Assembly: GCA_963710275.1 (NCBI GenBank)
Contig: CAVPZS010000008.1
Span: forward strand, 186,001 to 250,000
Source of the DNA: Rhodoblastus sp963710275
GTDB lineage: Bacteria; Pseudomonadota; Alphaproteobacteria; Rhizobiales; Beijerinckiaceae
Length of the DNA: 64,000 nucleotides
Direction: 5' to 3'
Shown piece by piece: positions 39,017-49,308 of the stretch. Under the pieces are notes generated by a model, which saw only the letters and a list, made by a program, of their open reading frames with translations, was not told the origin of the DNA and ran no database searches. Both the position numbers and the translations under genes were made by a program. How positions within the stretch are numbered: the first letter of the stretch is position 1; each line of letters opens with the position of its first letter.

Positions 39017-41380
39017 TCAAACCAGCGCCCTTTGCGCCTTGGCCGGGACCAGCGGGTCTTGCGTCGCCGTCGGCAGAGGCAGGCCCGCCAGCCCCAGCGC
39101 GGCGTGCAGCTCCTGCAGGATCTTGATGGTGTGCGGCTCCATTTCCTCGACCGAGCCGGCGATGAATTCGACTACCTTGATCGCGCGCACGCGGTCCTCT
39201 TTTTCCGGCAGCAGGTCGGGCAGGGTGGAAATGGCGCGCTTCGGCTCGAATTCGACGATGATCGACTGCTCGCGGATCAGCGCCGCGCGCCGTTCGGCGC
39301 CCAGCGAGGCGAAGGGCTCATCGCTGGTGAGGACATGCGCTGAGCGCTCCAGCCGGTCGCGGCGGATGGTTCCGCGCGATTGCGCCATCAGGATCAGCAT
39401 GCGGATCACCGCCTCCGCGAAACCGCCGCGGTCGAGTCCGAGCAGGATGGCCTGGACTTCCGGGAGGAAGCGCAGTTCCTTCGAATTCATCTGCGCGCGT
39501 TGATAGGCGTGGTCTTCGCCGATCCTCGTCATCAGCGGGTTGCCCCAGATGGCGTAGAAAGTGGTTTCATAGGCCGCGTCGCGAAGGTCTCGCATGAAGT
39601 CCATGCCTTGCTCGATTCCTGCCGCCCAAAGTTTTTCCCAGGCCAGGAAGGGATTGGCGGGATCGGCCTTCCTGCGCTCGGCGAGCGCCTTTTTCGCCGC
39701 TTCGGCGACCGGCTGCATCAGCGGATTTTCGTCGGAGAACATCCGGCGCTGGACGCGGGAAGGGTGGGCATCGCGCAAGAAGTCGGCGCTTTGCTGCGTG
39801 ACCATGGCCTTGACGAACGGGCGAAGGGTCAGGTCGTAAAGCTCGGCGCGCATTTCCGACAGGCGGGCGACGGCGGCGAAATCTCGCTCCTCGTCGCGCT
39901 TGTCGTCGAAGGCGGAGAGATCGCTCATCTTGCGCTCGTGGAAGCTGACCTGGAAGCGCGCATGGACGCCTTCGCCTTCCTGGTCGTCAATGGTCATCTC
40001 GTAGAGCCCGGGCGACAGCGCCTCGATGGTCTTCATCGTCGAGGTGACCTCGTTATGCTCCTTCTTGGCGATCGAGGACGAGACGAAAATGCCGAGATGG
40101 CCGACCTTGTCGTGGACCATGTAGATGATGCGCTGGCCGCGCACCTTGATCTCGTGTTCGTCGGCGTAAGTGTCGACGATCCAGTTCAGCGCCTGCTGCG
40201 GCGGCGTGATGTTGTCGCCCCAGCTGGCGAAGACGATGACCGGGGAGCGGATCGCCTTGAGGTCGAGCGGCCGGCCGTGTTCGAGGCTGGCCTCGCCTCG
40301 CGACAGGCGGTTGCCGATGAAGATCTGCTCGACGATCCAGCGGATTTCCGCCTCGTTCATGAAGTGAAAGCCGCCCCACCACTTCTCGAATTCGAGGAAT
40401 TTTTCGCGTGCGTCTTCCAAATCGGCCTGGGCGAAGACGTCGTAATATTTGCCGAAGAAATTGCGGGCGGGGTTGAGAAGCTCCATGTTGGAGACGAGGT
40501 TGGCGCCGTCGAACTGGCCATTGCTCAGGTCCGCCATCAGCAGCGCCGGCTGGATGCCGCCGAGCAGGCCGCCATTGTAACGCATCGGGTTTTCGCCGAG
40601 CCGCCCTGACCAGGCCGCGACCGGCGCGCCATTGATCACGAGGGGTCCGGTGATGTCGGGATTGGCGGCGGCGAGGATCAGGGTCGCCCAGCCGCCCTGG
40701 CAATTGCCGACGATGATCGGCTTGGGCGCGTCGGGGTGGAGGCGGTGGATCTCGGCGACGAATTCCGCCTCCGCGCGCATGACGTCGGCCAGGGTCTGGC
40801 CGGGAACGGGATATTTGTGGAAGGCGACGAAATAGACGGGATGGCCGTCATGCAGAGCGACGCCAACCTGGCTGTCGGGCTTGAAGCCGCCAATACCCGC
40901 GCCATGGCCGGCGCGGGGGTCGATGATCATGTAGGGCCGCTTCCAATCGAAGGTTTCGACGCCTTCCGGCGGCAGGATCTTGAGCAGCATGTAGTTGCAG
41001 GGTCGCGGCAGCGTGGCTGCGTCCAGCACGACCTCGTAATCGTAGATCAGCACCGGCGGCGTCCCGGCCTTTTCATGGGCCATGTCGCCATTGCCGCGCT
41101 CGCGCAGGATGTCGAGCGTCAGGAGCAGGCGCTGCGAGGCGTCGTCCGCATATTCCCTGGCCTGGTCAAGCAGCGTCCCCTCGCTTGAGGCCTGCTGGAA
41201 TCCGCTCATCAGCGGCTGCATGGCGCTCCAGACCGCGTTCATCCGCTGTCCGTGGTCCCGCGCGATCTTTTCCATATGATGGCCAATGACGAACATCAGC
41301 TCCTGGATTTGCGTGTTGAATGTGGCGCCGTCTTCGGCAAGGCGCTTCGCAGCATTCTCGGGGCTGTAACTGGATGACAT
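39017..41380 (-). CDS. DUF3141 protein, PHA-synthase-like alpha/beta hydrolase
   Basis: An intact protein of about 787 residues. The ATG at 41380 is chosen because AAAGGATCT lies upstream and the downstream sequence MSSSYSPENAAKRLAEDG fits the family; the frame is open back to 41566. An alpha/beta-hydrolase core has PKPIIVGNCQGGWATLILAA (a G-x-C-x-G nucleophile box as in PHA synthases), VIVFASWGDNITPPQQALNW and a late His in IIYMVHDKVGHLGIFVSSS. The C-terminal 250 residues are family-specific helices. The function of DUF3141 proteins is not established. It lies upstream of the channel-like gene on the same strand, 110 bases apart. Confidence 0.85.
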   Translation of the reverse strand: MSSSYSPENAAKRLAEDGATFNTQIQELMFVIGHHMEKIARDHGQRMNAVWSAMQPLMSGFQQASSEGTLLDQAREYADDASQRLLLTLDILRERGNGDMAHEKAGTPPVLIYDYEVVLDAATLPRPCNYMLLKILPPEGVETFDWKRPYMIIDPRAGHGAGIGGFKPDSQVGVALHDGHPVYFVAFHKYPVPGQTLADVMRAEAEFVAEIHRLHPDAPKPIIVGNCQGGWATLILAAANPDITGPLVINGAPVAAWSGRLGENPMRYNGGLLGGIQPALLMADLSNGQFDGANLVSNMELLNPARNFFGKYYDVFAQADLEDAREKFLEFEKWWGGFHFMNEAEIRWIVEQIFIGNRLSRGEASLEHGRPLDLKAIRSPVIVFASWGDNITPPQQALNWIVDTYADEHEIKVRGQRIIYMVHDKVGHLGIFVSSSIAKKEHNEVTSTMKTIEALSPGLYEMTIDDQEGEGVHARFQVSFHERKMSDLSAFDDKRDEERDFAAVARLSEMRAELYDLTLRPFVKAMVTQQSADFLRDAHPSRVQRRMFSDENPLMQPVAEAAKKALAERRKADPANPFLAWEKLWAAGIEQGMDFMRDLRDAAYETTFYAIWGNPLMTRIGEDHAYQRAQMNSKELRFLPEVQAILLGLDRGGFAEAVIRMLILMAQSRGTIRRDRLERSAHVLTSDEPFASLGAERRAALIREQSIIVEFEPKRAISTLPDLLPEKEDRVRAIKVVEFIAGSVEEMEPHTIKILQELHAALGLAGLPLPTATQDPLVPAKAQRALV

Positions 41381-41851
41381 GGGGTCTAGATCCTTTCGCG
41401 CCAGCGCGTGGGGCTGGCGGCCTTTCGCTATCTGCTTTGCTTCAGTCCAGATAGCGAGGGCCGCATCCATCCCCTTGTCACGACGCTCGCTGGCGCCGCC
41501 CTGCGATAGAAAACGCCGCTCTTCATCGCCAAATTCGCCTCGTCCCTTCGGCCCGGGGGCCGTCAAGGCCGCTCCCGGTCCCTTGGCGAGACGTTCGGGA
41601 GCTTATGCGCGGGTTCTGACAGTTCCGTGAATGAAATCTCCGTCGCGCCCAACGGCCACGCTGGCAGCATTTCAGGCGCGACGCCGTTTGTGAATGACCT
41701 GAGTCAAGGAATTGGCGCCGTCGATCTCACGCCGGTCCCGAAGATTTGTCGACGATCAGCGTGGCTTTGTGCGAAGCTGCCAAAGGGAAGCGCTGAACCG
41801 ATTTCCGCACGCCGCCGCATGCGAAACCTTTTGATGCAGAGAGAGGAAGAA
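41381..41851. other. Gap between divergent genes
   Basis: No gene is supported here. The frame of the small protein at 41852 is open back to 41627, but that part lacks a ribosome site and any recognisable sequence. The gap must hold promoters for the DUF3141 gene (minus) and the small gene (plus); I see no clear consensus. Confidence 0.5.
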
Positions 41852-42046
41852 ATGCCCTGGCGGCCTGAGGACGCGCCCCGTCACACACGAAAGGCTGACA
41901 CGCTCGAACTTTGCGAGATGTGGAGCGAAGTGGCGAACAAGGTGCTGGCTGACACCGGCGATGAAGGGCGGGCGGTGCGCACCGCCAATGCCGTCGTCGC
42001 GCGGAACTGGTCGAAAGCGTTCTGGAAACGAAGCCTCAAGCCCTGA
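41852..42046 (+). CDS. Small conserved hypothetical protein (MPWRPEDAP type)
   Basis: A 64-residue basic protein starting MPWRPEDAPRHTRKADT with AGAGAGGAAGAA directly before the ATG, a strong ribosome site. The pattern MPWxPEDAxxHTxKA followed by ANAVVAR matches a widespread short protein of unknown role found in proteobacterial and phage genomes. It stands alone. It could be mobile-element cargo, but there is no integrase or repeat nearby. Confidence 0.7.
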   Translation: MPWRPEDAPRHTRKADTLELCEMWSEVANKVLADTGDEGRAVRTANAVVARNWSKAFWKRSLKP

Positions 42047-42080
42047 TCTTGACGTTGATGCTCACGGACACATAGGCCGG

Positions 42081-43208
42081 TCAATGCGGGCCGAGATTGT
42101 CGGCCGTCCAGGGCACGAGTTCGCCGACGGCGGTGGCGAAGGCCTGATTCAGGGCGGCCACCGCGACCCTGACATCGCTCGTCGAGCCGGGCGCCGTCGC
42201 CTGAAACAATCGCGCCGCGAAAATGCGGCCGTCGCTCGACATGAGCCTGGCGGTGAAGGCGATCTCGGCGGTGGCGTTATCGGCGCTGACGATCTCGAAC
42301 CTGCGGATGTCGATGACCAGCTGGCGATCTGCGTTCATTCCCTCCATCGGCCGCGCCACCTGATCAAGAAAGCCGGCGTTTTCGAAACTTTGGGTGATCT
42401 TCGCCTGCAGGAGTTTCGGGATGGTGTCGCGCCATTGCGCCTTGCCGAAGCCGGGACCGGTCTGGTCGTCGGCGCGAACGAGGATTTTTTGCGTTTCCAA
42501 TGCGATCACCGCGGTCGGCTCGGCCACCACGAATTGCACGCCCGGGGTTTTCGCCGGCTTCTCCGCAATTTGCGGCGCGTCGAGATCGTAGGACTCTGTC
42601 GGCGTCTGATCGCCGCCGCCGGTCATCTTCTCGAGCCCGGCGATGATTGGATCGAGACGGTCGGAATTGCGCGCGAGCGCGGCGGAAAAGGTCGTGATGT
42701 TTGCGATCGCCGTTTTCAGCGGCTCGGCGTTGTCGCCCAGTATCGCGTCTAGCCGCAGCAGCGCATCGCGCGCCGCCTGGCCCATGCTGATCCCGACCGA
42801 AGGATCGGCGACGAGAAGCGGCGCCTTGGTCTCCGGCGGCCAGGCGGCCGTTTCGGCGGCTCCTCCCTGCAGGGTGATGACGGGCACGCCGGTCAGGCCC
42901 TGGAAATCCAGACCCACCCTGGTGTCCGGACGGATGGGCGCGTCGGCGGCGACGGCGATCGTGGCGATCACATGGCGCGGGTTGTTCGGCGCGAGCCGGA
43001 GACTGGCGACCTCGCCGACGCGGATGCCGTCAAACAGCACGGGCGCGCCGTCGACCAGCCCGGCGACGGTGTTTTCGAACTGGATCCGGTAGGTCGCCCG
43101 CGTCTGCAGCCCGGCGGAGTTGTGCAGCCAGTAGACGAAGCCGAACACGGCGACGATGGCGGCCGTCATGAAAACGCCGATCAGCGCAAAGGGGGCCCGC
43201 GACTCCAT
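42081..43208 (-). CDS. MlaD-like MCE protein fused to an ABC auxiliary (PqiC-like) domain
   Basis: A 375-residue protein. One N-terminal helix (APFALIGVFMTAAIVAVFGF) precedes an MCE domain (YRIQFENTVAGLVDGAPVLF, GIRVGEVASLRLAPNNPRHV, GLTGVPVITLQGG). From about residue 220 it has an ABC-type transport auxiliary domain as in PqiC/DUF330 lipoproteins (VQFVVAEPTAVIALETQKIL, QLVIDIRRFEI, FAARLFQATAPG). The ATG at 43208 has AAAGGC upstream. It forms the periplasmic part of the lipid transporter with the ATPase (5 bases upstream) and STAS-MlaE permease. Normally the auxiliary protein is a separate outer-membrane lipoprotein. Confidence 0.9.
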   Translation of the reverse strand: MESRAPFALIGVFMTAAIVAVFGFVYWLHNSAGLQTRATYRIQFENTVAGLVDGAPVLFDGIRVGEVASLRLAPNNPRHVIATIAVAADAPIRPDTRVGLDFQGLTGVPVITLQGGAAETAAWPPETKAPLLVADPSVGISMGQAARDALLRLDAILGDNAEPLKTAIANITTFSAALARNSDRLDPIIAGLEKMTGGGDQTPTESYDLDAPQIAEKPAKTPGVQFVVAEPTAVIALETQKILVRADDQTGPGFGKAQWRDTIPKLLQAKITQSFENAGFLDQVARPMEGMNADRQLVIDIRRFEIVSADNATAEIAFTARLMSSDGRIFAARLFQATAPGSTSDVRVAVAALNQAFATAVGELVPWTADNLGPH

Positions 43209-43212
43209 CGTT

Positions 43213-43995
43213 CTAGCCTTTCGCGCCAAGCGCCGGCGCGCGAGCGCGGCTGCCGCGGAAATAGGCCTGCACCCAGGGATGCTCGCTGGCGAGCATGGCC
43301 GCCATCGGCCCCAGGGCGACGATCCTGCCATCGGCGAGGGCCGCGATCCGGTCGCAGACGGCGCTCAGGCTGTCGAGATCGTGGGTCACCATGAAGACCG
43401 TCAGCCCCAGGGTTTCCTGCAGGGTCTTGATCAGCGCGTCGAACCCCGAGGCGCTGATCGGGTCCAGTCCCGACGTCGGCTCGTCGAGGAACAGAATTTC
43501 GGGGTCCAGCGCCAGCGCGCGCGCCAGCGCCGCGCGCTTGACCATGCCGCCGGACAATTCGGCCGGGAGCTTGTCGCCATCCTCGACGCTCAACCCGACA
43601 ATCTCCAGCTTGGCGTCGGCCATCTCGTCGATCAGCGCTTCGGAGACGCGGAGGTTCTCGCGCAGCGGAAACTGAATGTTTTCGCGCAATGTCAGGGAGG
43701 AAAACAGGGCGCCAGACTGGAACAGGACGCCGCAGCGCCGCTCGAGCGCGCGCGCTTCGCTCTCGTCCGCCCGATCCAGGTTGACGCCGAATATTTCCAC
43801 GCTCCCGGCGCGTTTCGGGATCAATCCGATCGTCGAGCGCAGCAGCACGGACTTGCCGCCGCCCGATGCGCCGACAAGTCCCAGAATCTCGCCGCGGCGC
43901 ACGTCGAGCGAGAGGTGGTCGATGACGATCGCCTCGCCGAAGCCGACGACAAGGTTGCGAATTTCGATGGCGTGGAGGAGAGCCTGCGCCTCCAT
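43213..43995 (-). CDS. MlaF-like ABC transporter ATPase
   Basis: An intact 260-residue ATPase with Walker A LVGASGGGKSVLLRS, Q-loop LFQSGALFSSLTLRENI, signature LPAELSGGMVKRAALARAL and Walker B EILFLDEPTSGLDPISA, plus the H-loop FMVTHDLDSL. The short spacing to the permease (1 base) and MCE gene makes a three-gene operon for phospholipid movement between inner and outer membranes. The direction of transport is not settled by sequence. Confidence 0.93.
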   Translation of the reverse strand: MEAQALLHAIEIRNLVVGFGEAIVIDHLSLDVRRGEILGLVGASGGGKSVLLRSTIGLIPKRAGSVEIFGVNLDRADESEARALERRCGVLFQSGALFSSLTLRENIQFPLRENLRVSEALIDEMADAKLEIVGLSVEDGDKLPAELSGGMVKRAALARALALDPEILFLDEPTSGLDPISASGFDALIKTLQETLGLTVFMVTHDLDSLSAVCDRIAALADGRIVALGPMAAMLASEHPWVQAYFRGSRARAPALGAKG

Positions 43996-43996
43996 C

Positions 43997-45130
43997 TCAC
44001 ATCCCGATCGAAGCGAAGAAGATGGCGAACACGCCGTCGAGCACGATGACGAGGAAAATGGACTTCACCACGGACATGGTCGTATGGACGCCGAGCGACT
44101 CGGCGCTGCCCTTGACGTTCATGCCTTCGCTGCAGGAGACGAGGCCGATCGCCAGCGCCATGAACGGCGCCTTGATCATGCCGACCTGCAGATGCGTGAC
44201 CGAAATGGCCTCGCGAAGCCGTGCGACAAAGGTTTCGGGGCTCATGCCTCCATAGAGCCAGGCGACGAGGCCGCCGCCATAGAGCGCCGCCATGGAGCCG
44301 AAGAACACCAGGGCCGGGACCGCCAGGACGAGCGCGATGACGCGGGGCAGGATCAGCACGTCGATGGGGTTGAAGCCCATGGTGCGCAGCGCGTCGATTT
44401 CCTCCCGCATTTTCATCGAGCCGAGTTCCGCCGTATAGGCGCTGCCCGACCGCCCGGCCACCATGATCGACACGATCAGCACGCCGATCTCCCGCAAGAC
44501 CAGGATTCCCACCATGTCGACGACATAGGACTCCGCGCCGAACCTGCGGAAGTGAAAGAAGCCTTGCTGCGCGATGATCCCGCCGATCAGGAAAGTGATC
44601 AGCAGCATGATCGGAATGGCCTGCAAGCCGACGCGATGCAGGTGGTGGACGCAGGAGGTCAGGCGGAAACTGCGGGGGCGCGCGAGCGCCCTCCCGAGCG
44701 AAACGGCGACGCCGCCGAAAATATCGAGCAGCCCGACGAGCGAGTCCCAGAAGGAGACCGCCGAGCGCCCGAATTGCTCGAACTGGGGCGTCAGCGGCAA
44801 TTGCGGGGGCGGGACGGGCTTCGCCTTGCGATTGACGCCGCGCACTTCATCGAGGAGCTTGCCATAACGCGCCGGCAGTCCGAGCAAGGAAACCGCGCGG
44901 CCGTCCTGCTCGAAGCGGCGGCGCATGCGCTCCAGAAGCCACGCCCCGAGCATGTCGAGGCGTTCCAGACCGTGCAGATCGATATCGACCCGCGTGACCG
45001 TCCTGTCGACGGGCAATGGCCGCACGCTCATTTCATCGAGTTCGCTGGCGCGGTCTCCAGTCCAGGGGCCGCTGACCGCGATCGTCAGTTGGGCGCCTTG
45101 CACGGATTGCAGCAGCAAGGGATCAGGCAT
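43997..45130 (-). CDS. STAS-MlaE lipid ABC transporter permease
   Basis: A permease of 377 residues. The first 110 residues are STAS-like (LTIAVSGPWTGD, VTRVDIDLHGLERLDMLGAW). The MlaE part has helices with LQAIPIMLLITFLIGGIIAQ, REIGVLIVSIMVAGRSGSAY and TAELGSMKMREEIDALRTMG, the family signature. The ATG at 45130 is chosen for GGAGGGG directly upstream; the frame is open to 45199. Such fusions replace the separate MlaB of enterobacteria. Confidence 0.93.
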   Translation of the reverse strand: MPDPLLLQSVQGAQLTIAVSGPWTGDRASELDEMSVRPLPVDRTVTRVDIDLHGLERLDMLGAWLLERMRRRFEQDGRAVSLLGLPARYGKLLDEVRGVNRKAKPVPPPQLPLTPQFEQFGRSAVSFWDSLVGLLDIFGGVAVSLGRALARPRSFRLTSCVHHLHRVGLQAIPIMLLITFLIGGIIAQQGFFHFRRFGAESYVVDMVGILVLREIGVLIVSIMVAGRSGSAYTAELGSMKMREEIDALRTMGFNPIDVLILPRVIALVLAVPALVFFGSMAALYGGGLVAWLYGGMSPETFVARLREAISVTHLQVGMIKAPFMALAIGLVSCSEGMNVKGSAESLGVHTTMSVVKSIFLVIVLDGVFAIFFASIGM

Positions 45131-45202
45131 CGGCCCCTCCAATGGCAGGCGGGCGCAAGCGGGAGCGGAGCAGACGCGCCCGCCCGTAATCGAACGCATT
45201 GA

Positions 45203-48200
45203 TCAAGCATTGGTTCCTGCGCCAACCGCCAACGCGGGCGCAGCCGCGGGGCCGGGAAAATGAGTTTGGTCATCCGCCGGTCGGGGGGCTTCGCAAATCG
45301 GCAAGGTGAAGAAGAATTCGGCGCCGTGCGGCTTTCTGGCGTTGCAGCCGATCTCGCCCCGATGATTTTCGACGATCGACTTGCAAAGCGAAAGCCCGAC
45401 GCCCATGCCGAATTTCTTCGTGGTCACAAAGGGCGTAAACAGGCGCGCCAACACATCCGGCTCGACGCCCGGACCGTTGTCGAAGACGCTGACGCGGACA
45501 AAGCCCGGCTTGTCCAGGGCTGTCGCCACGACAATCTCCGGCTTCGGCTCAAGCGCCGTGGCGTCGGCGGCGTTGCGCAGGAAATTGACCAGAACCTGCT
45601 CGATCTGGACGCGATCGACCGTGACCTCGATCTCGGCGCCAAGCACATCCAGCGTCGGCGCCGGCGTCTGCGCGGGCCAGCCGAGCGCCGCGATATCAAT
45701 GGCTTCGCCGACGAGCCCGGTCAGGTTCCGCCGCGCCCGCTCCGGTTCTCGCTTCTCGATGAAATTCCTCAGCCGGCTGATGATCTCCGCGCCGCGCCTG
45801 GCCTGGGTTTCGATCTTGGCGACAAGCTCCGCGGCCGGCGCCGTCGGGTCCTCCTTGAACATGCGGCGACCGGCGGCGCCATAATTCCGGAGCGCCGCCA
45901 GCGGCTGGCCGAGTTCATGCGCCAGCGCGGCGACGACCTCTCCCATGTCGTTCATGCGGCTGACGCGCGCCAGCTCGTCACGAAGCTCCTGGACGCGGCG
46001 CCGCTCGTTTTCGAGCAGGCTCAGGTCGCGCATGAAGCCAATGAAGATGACCTCGTGGTCTATCGAGGCCTCGGTGACGGTCAATTCCTTGGGGAATATT
46101 TCCCCGTTCTTGCGGAGCCCCTGAAGGCGGCGGCGGATGCCGACGACCGACTTGTTGGCGGTCCGCAAATGATGGGCGATGTAGGAGTCGTGTTTTTCCC
46201 GATGCGGCTCCGGCATCAGAATCTTGACGTTGCAGCCCGGCAATTCGCCGGGCGCGTAGCCGAACATCTCCGCGGCGGCGGGATTGGCGCCCAGGATGAT
46301 TCCGTTGCTGTCGATGGTGACGACGCCCTCCATCGACGTCTCGACTATGGCCTTGATGCGCCGCTGGGAATCGCTCAGATCCATTTCGGCGCGCTTGCGC
46401 GCGGTGATGTCGATGACCACGCCGATGTAGCGGGGAGAGTCCTGGGCGGTCGCCTGCCGCATGAGAGCGCCGCGCGCCATGAGCCAACGTTCGGCCCCGG
46501 TCTTGTCGCGCCTGCGCCATTCGAACGTGAATTCCTTTCCCTCGGCGGAGGCTTCACGGATCATGCCGGCGACGGCGTCGCGATCGTCCGGATGCACGGT
46601 TTGCATCCATGCGTCAAAGGTCGGTTCGCAGCTCTGCGGCTCAAGCCCATACAAGTCCCACAAGGTCTCGGACCAGACGTTCCCGTTGGTCCGCATGTCC
46701 CATTCCCAAACGCCGGCGTTTGAAGCGCGCAGGGCGAAGCGCAGGCGCTCCTCATTTTCGCGCATGGCGTCCTGGGCGCGCGCGCGCTCGATCGACGCCC
46801 ACGCGCGTTCCGCGGTTTCGTCGGCGAGCGCGATGTCGAGAGCGCTCCAGCGCCGCGCCTCGCGCGCGTGGACGGACATGACCGCGACGAGACGGCCCTG
46901 CTTGACGAGCGGCGCGCTGACGAAGCCGCCGATCGATCGCGCGCTGAAGGTCTGTTGCGCAAGTTCGGAGGAGGTGCGCGGGTCTTTGGCGATGTCGTCG
47001 ATGACGACGATCTTGCCGGCCTTCAGGTCGGCGATGAAATCCACGCCGAAATCGGCAAGCCTGTGCGCGCCGACATTGCTGGGCATGGGCCCTGCGTTCC
47101 ATTCGCGCGCGATCGTCGCGAAAGTTTCGCTGGAGTTCGATTTCCGCATAGACGACCTGATCGCCGCCGGTGGTCTTTCCCAGCCATTCGCTGGCGATCG
47201 CCATGATCCCGATCGGATCGCCCTGAGGTTTGAGCCGGTCGGCGAGTTCGAGCAGGAAGCTCTTTCGCTTCTCGCTTTCGATCAGCGCCCTTTCCGACCG
47301 TTTCTGTTCGGTGATGTCGCTTTGTACGCCATGCCAGACCGTCAGCCCATCGCCCTGAACCACGGGGCGCGATCGAAGCCGCATCCACCGGACTTCGCCA
47401 TCCGGGCGCCGCATCGGTATTTCCATCGCGAAGTCGGACTTCCCGCTGATGCTGACGCGTTCGGCTTCGAGCAATTTCGGCAGATAGTCCGGCAGGATCT
47501 GCCGATGCAGCACGCCGGCGTCGGCGAGCACTTCGTCAACACTCACCCCGTTGAGCTTTTCGATGCCGGCGCTGATGTAGAGAAAGCGCGGCCTGTCCTG
47601 GGGGTCATAGGTGTAGCGATAGACCGCGCTGTCCGGCAGGTTGTCGCCGATCGCGCGCAGGGAGGCTTCGCTGGCGCGCAATGCCTCGCGCGCCTGCACG
47701 CGGTCGGTAATCTCTTCGGATACAATGAGCATGCCCCCGATCTCGCCTTGCGGATGACGCCAGGGGCCGATCTGCCAGCGAACCCATTGCGAGGAGCCGT
47801 CAGCGCGCCTGAAGACTTCGCCATCGTCCCGCAGCGTTTCTCCGGCGAGGGCGCGAAGATTATTATCCTTCCAATGCTCTGGCAGTTCTGGAAAAACCTC
47901 GTAATGCGACTTGCCGACGACATCTGCCGCGAGATGGAAGTCTTCGAGATAACGGCGGTTGGCGGCGAGATAGCGCATGTCCAGGTCGAGCATCGCCATG
48001 GCGATTGGCGACTGATCGACGATCTGCCGCAATTGCTTTTCGCTTTCGCGAACGAGTTGGTCGGCGGCGTTCTCCTGCAGAGCCCACCGCAGCAGAGAGG
48101 TCATGCCGATGATCAAGGCGCAACTGACGAAAAAAACGAGGATAGCGACAATATCCGCCTCGACGTTCAAGGGCGCCATCAGGCCGTGAGCCGCCAGGAC

Positions 48201-48479
48201 GCAAAGGATCGTCGCCAGGAGTCCGCCTGCCGCGCCGCCAAGAACGGAGGCCAGCGCGACGGCCGGCAACAGGGTGATATAGATCAGTCGGCCTTCGAGC
48301 ACGCCGAGGCAGTAATAGCGAAAGGCTACTCCAACAATGACCGCGCAGACCGCCGCGGCAAGTCGCCGGGAGAGGGGCCAATCGCCGCAATTCCTGATCC
48401 CCGAGAGGGCGCGGTTCACGAAATGCGAAGCTTTCGCGCCATTCGGCATTCCCGGCGGAACGGCGAGCCCTTCACCCAT
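45203..48479 (-). pseudogene. Multi-PAS membrane histidine kinase with FixL-like haem PAS, one frameshift
   Basis: About 1090 codons from ATG 48479, which overlaps the response-regulator stop. Order: four helices of DUF4118/MASE type (residues 40-130), PAS (LRQIVDQSPIAMAMLDLD), second PAS (YRYTYDPQDRPRFLYISAG), GAF (GFVSAPLVKQGRLVAVMSVH), third PAS (SNAGVWEWDMRTNGNVW), fourth PAS (EMFGYAPGELPGCNVKILMP), HisKA with VAALAHELGQPLAALRN, and HATPase with FLRNAADATA and FDNGPGVEP. The fourth PAS keeps PHREKHDSYIAHHLR; the HDSYI His matches the haem ligand His200 of Bradyrhizobium FixL, and the Arg equivalent to Arg220 is present. A shift near 47125, inside the GAF start, splits the gene. Confidence 0.88.
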
Positions 48480-49095
48480 TGGCGCGCGCCGCGCCGGCGG
48501 TCAGGGCGACACGGACAAGTTCGGACAGGCTGCTTGCGCCGGTCTTCTCCATGATCCTGGCGCGGTGGGATTCGACCGTCCTTATGCTGATGCCGAGTTC
48601 GTGAGCGACGGTCTTGTTGAGCTTGCCCTCGATAATGCCTGCAAGCACCTCATTTTCACGCTTGGTCAGGTTCGCGAGCCTGGTCGCGGCTTCCGGATCG
48701 ACGCGGTCTTGCAAGCGTTTTTGGCTTCCCCTTGCGAGCGCCGAGCGAAGGCAGACCAGAAGGTCCTCATCGTCGAAAGGCTTTTCGATGAATTCGGATG
48801 CGCCCAGCTTCATCGCCTTGACCGCGGTTGCGACATCGCCATAGGCGGTCATCACCACGACCGGCAGCGCAATATCCAGCCGTTGCATCCGGGCCAGCAG
48901 ATCGACGCCGCTCATTTCCGGCATGCGCAGGTCGGTCAGAACGCAGCCTCCGAGAACGGCGGCGCCGCTCTCCAGGAATTCCGAGGGAGCGGCATAGGTG
49001 CGGACGTCAAAATCCTCCGCCTTCAAAAGCATGAGCAGCAAATCCCGAACGTCCGGGTCGTCGTCGATAACGTGAATGCATTGCGGGGTTTTCAT
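48472..49095 (-). CDS. FixJ family response regulator
   Basis: A 207-residue regulator with a receiver domain (IHVIDDDPDVR, phospho-Asp in VLTDLRMPEMSGVDLL, VVMTAYGD, EFIEKPFDDEDLL) and a LuxR-type HTH (LTKRENEVLAGIIEGKLNK, ELGISIRTVESHRARIMEKT). The start at 49095 gives MKTPQCIHVIDDD, the usual FixJ length; the frame is open back to 49158. It overlaps the kinase start by 8 bases and so is its likely partner. Whether it controls fixK-type genes cannot be seen here. Confidence 0.93.
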   Translation of the reverse strand: MKTPQCIHVIDDDPDVRDLLLMLLKAEDFDVRTYAAPSEFLESGAAVLGGCVLTDLRMPEMSGVDLLARMQRLDIALPVVVMTAYGDVATAVKAMKLGASEFIEKPFDDEDLLVCLRSALARGSQKRLQDRVDPEAATRLANLTKRENEVLAGIIEGKLNKTVAHELGISIRTVESHRARIMEKTGASSLSELVRVALTAGAARANG

Positions 49096-49287
49096 GATGA
49101 AATCGCCCATTGCAACGTGGCCCGGGAGGGCAAAAAGGGATGCGACCAACTTCGCCAAAGGCTGGATAAGAAAACGAACAGGGAAAATACTCCAGAGCGT
49201 ATAAATACGCAGCTACGAATCGCTTGATTTGCCTCGTTTTTTGGCGCCAAATCGATGTCAGTTGCGGCAGATAATCGCTTAATGTCG

Positions 49288-49308
49288 CCGCGGCCCTCCT
49301 GGCCGCGG
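49288..49308. other. Perfect 8-bp GC hairpin between divergent signalling genes
   Basis: CCGCGGCC and GGCCGCGG surround a five-base loop CTCCT. The hairpin lies in the 277-base gap between the fixJ-like gene (minus) and the PAS/CxxC gene (plus), about 65 bases before the latter start. It has no T-run, so it may be a leader structure or protein site; no function is assigned. Confidence 0.4.

Noticed and set aside
46461..48554. Plus-strand open frame of 697 codons across the histidine kinase
   Set aside because: PAS, GAF and kinase motifs are all on the minus strand.
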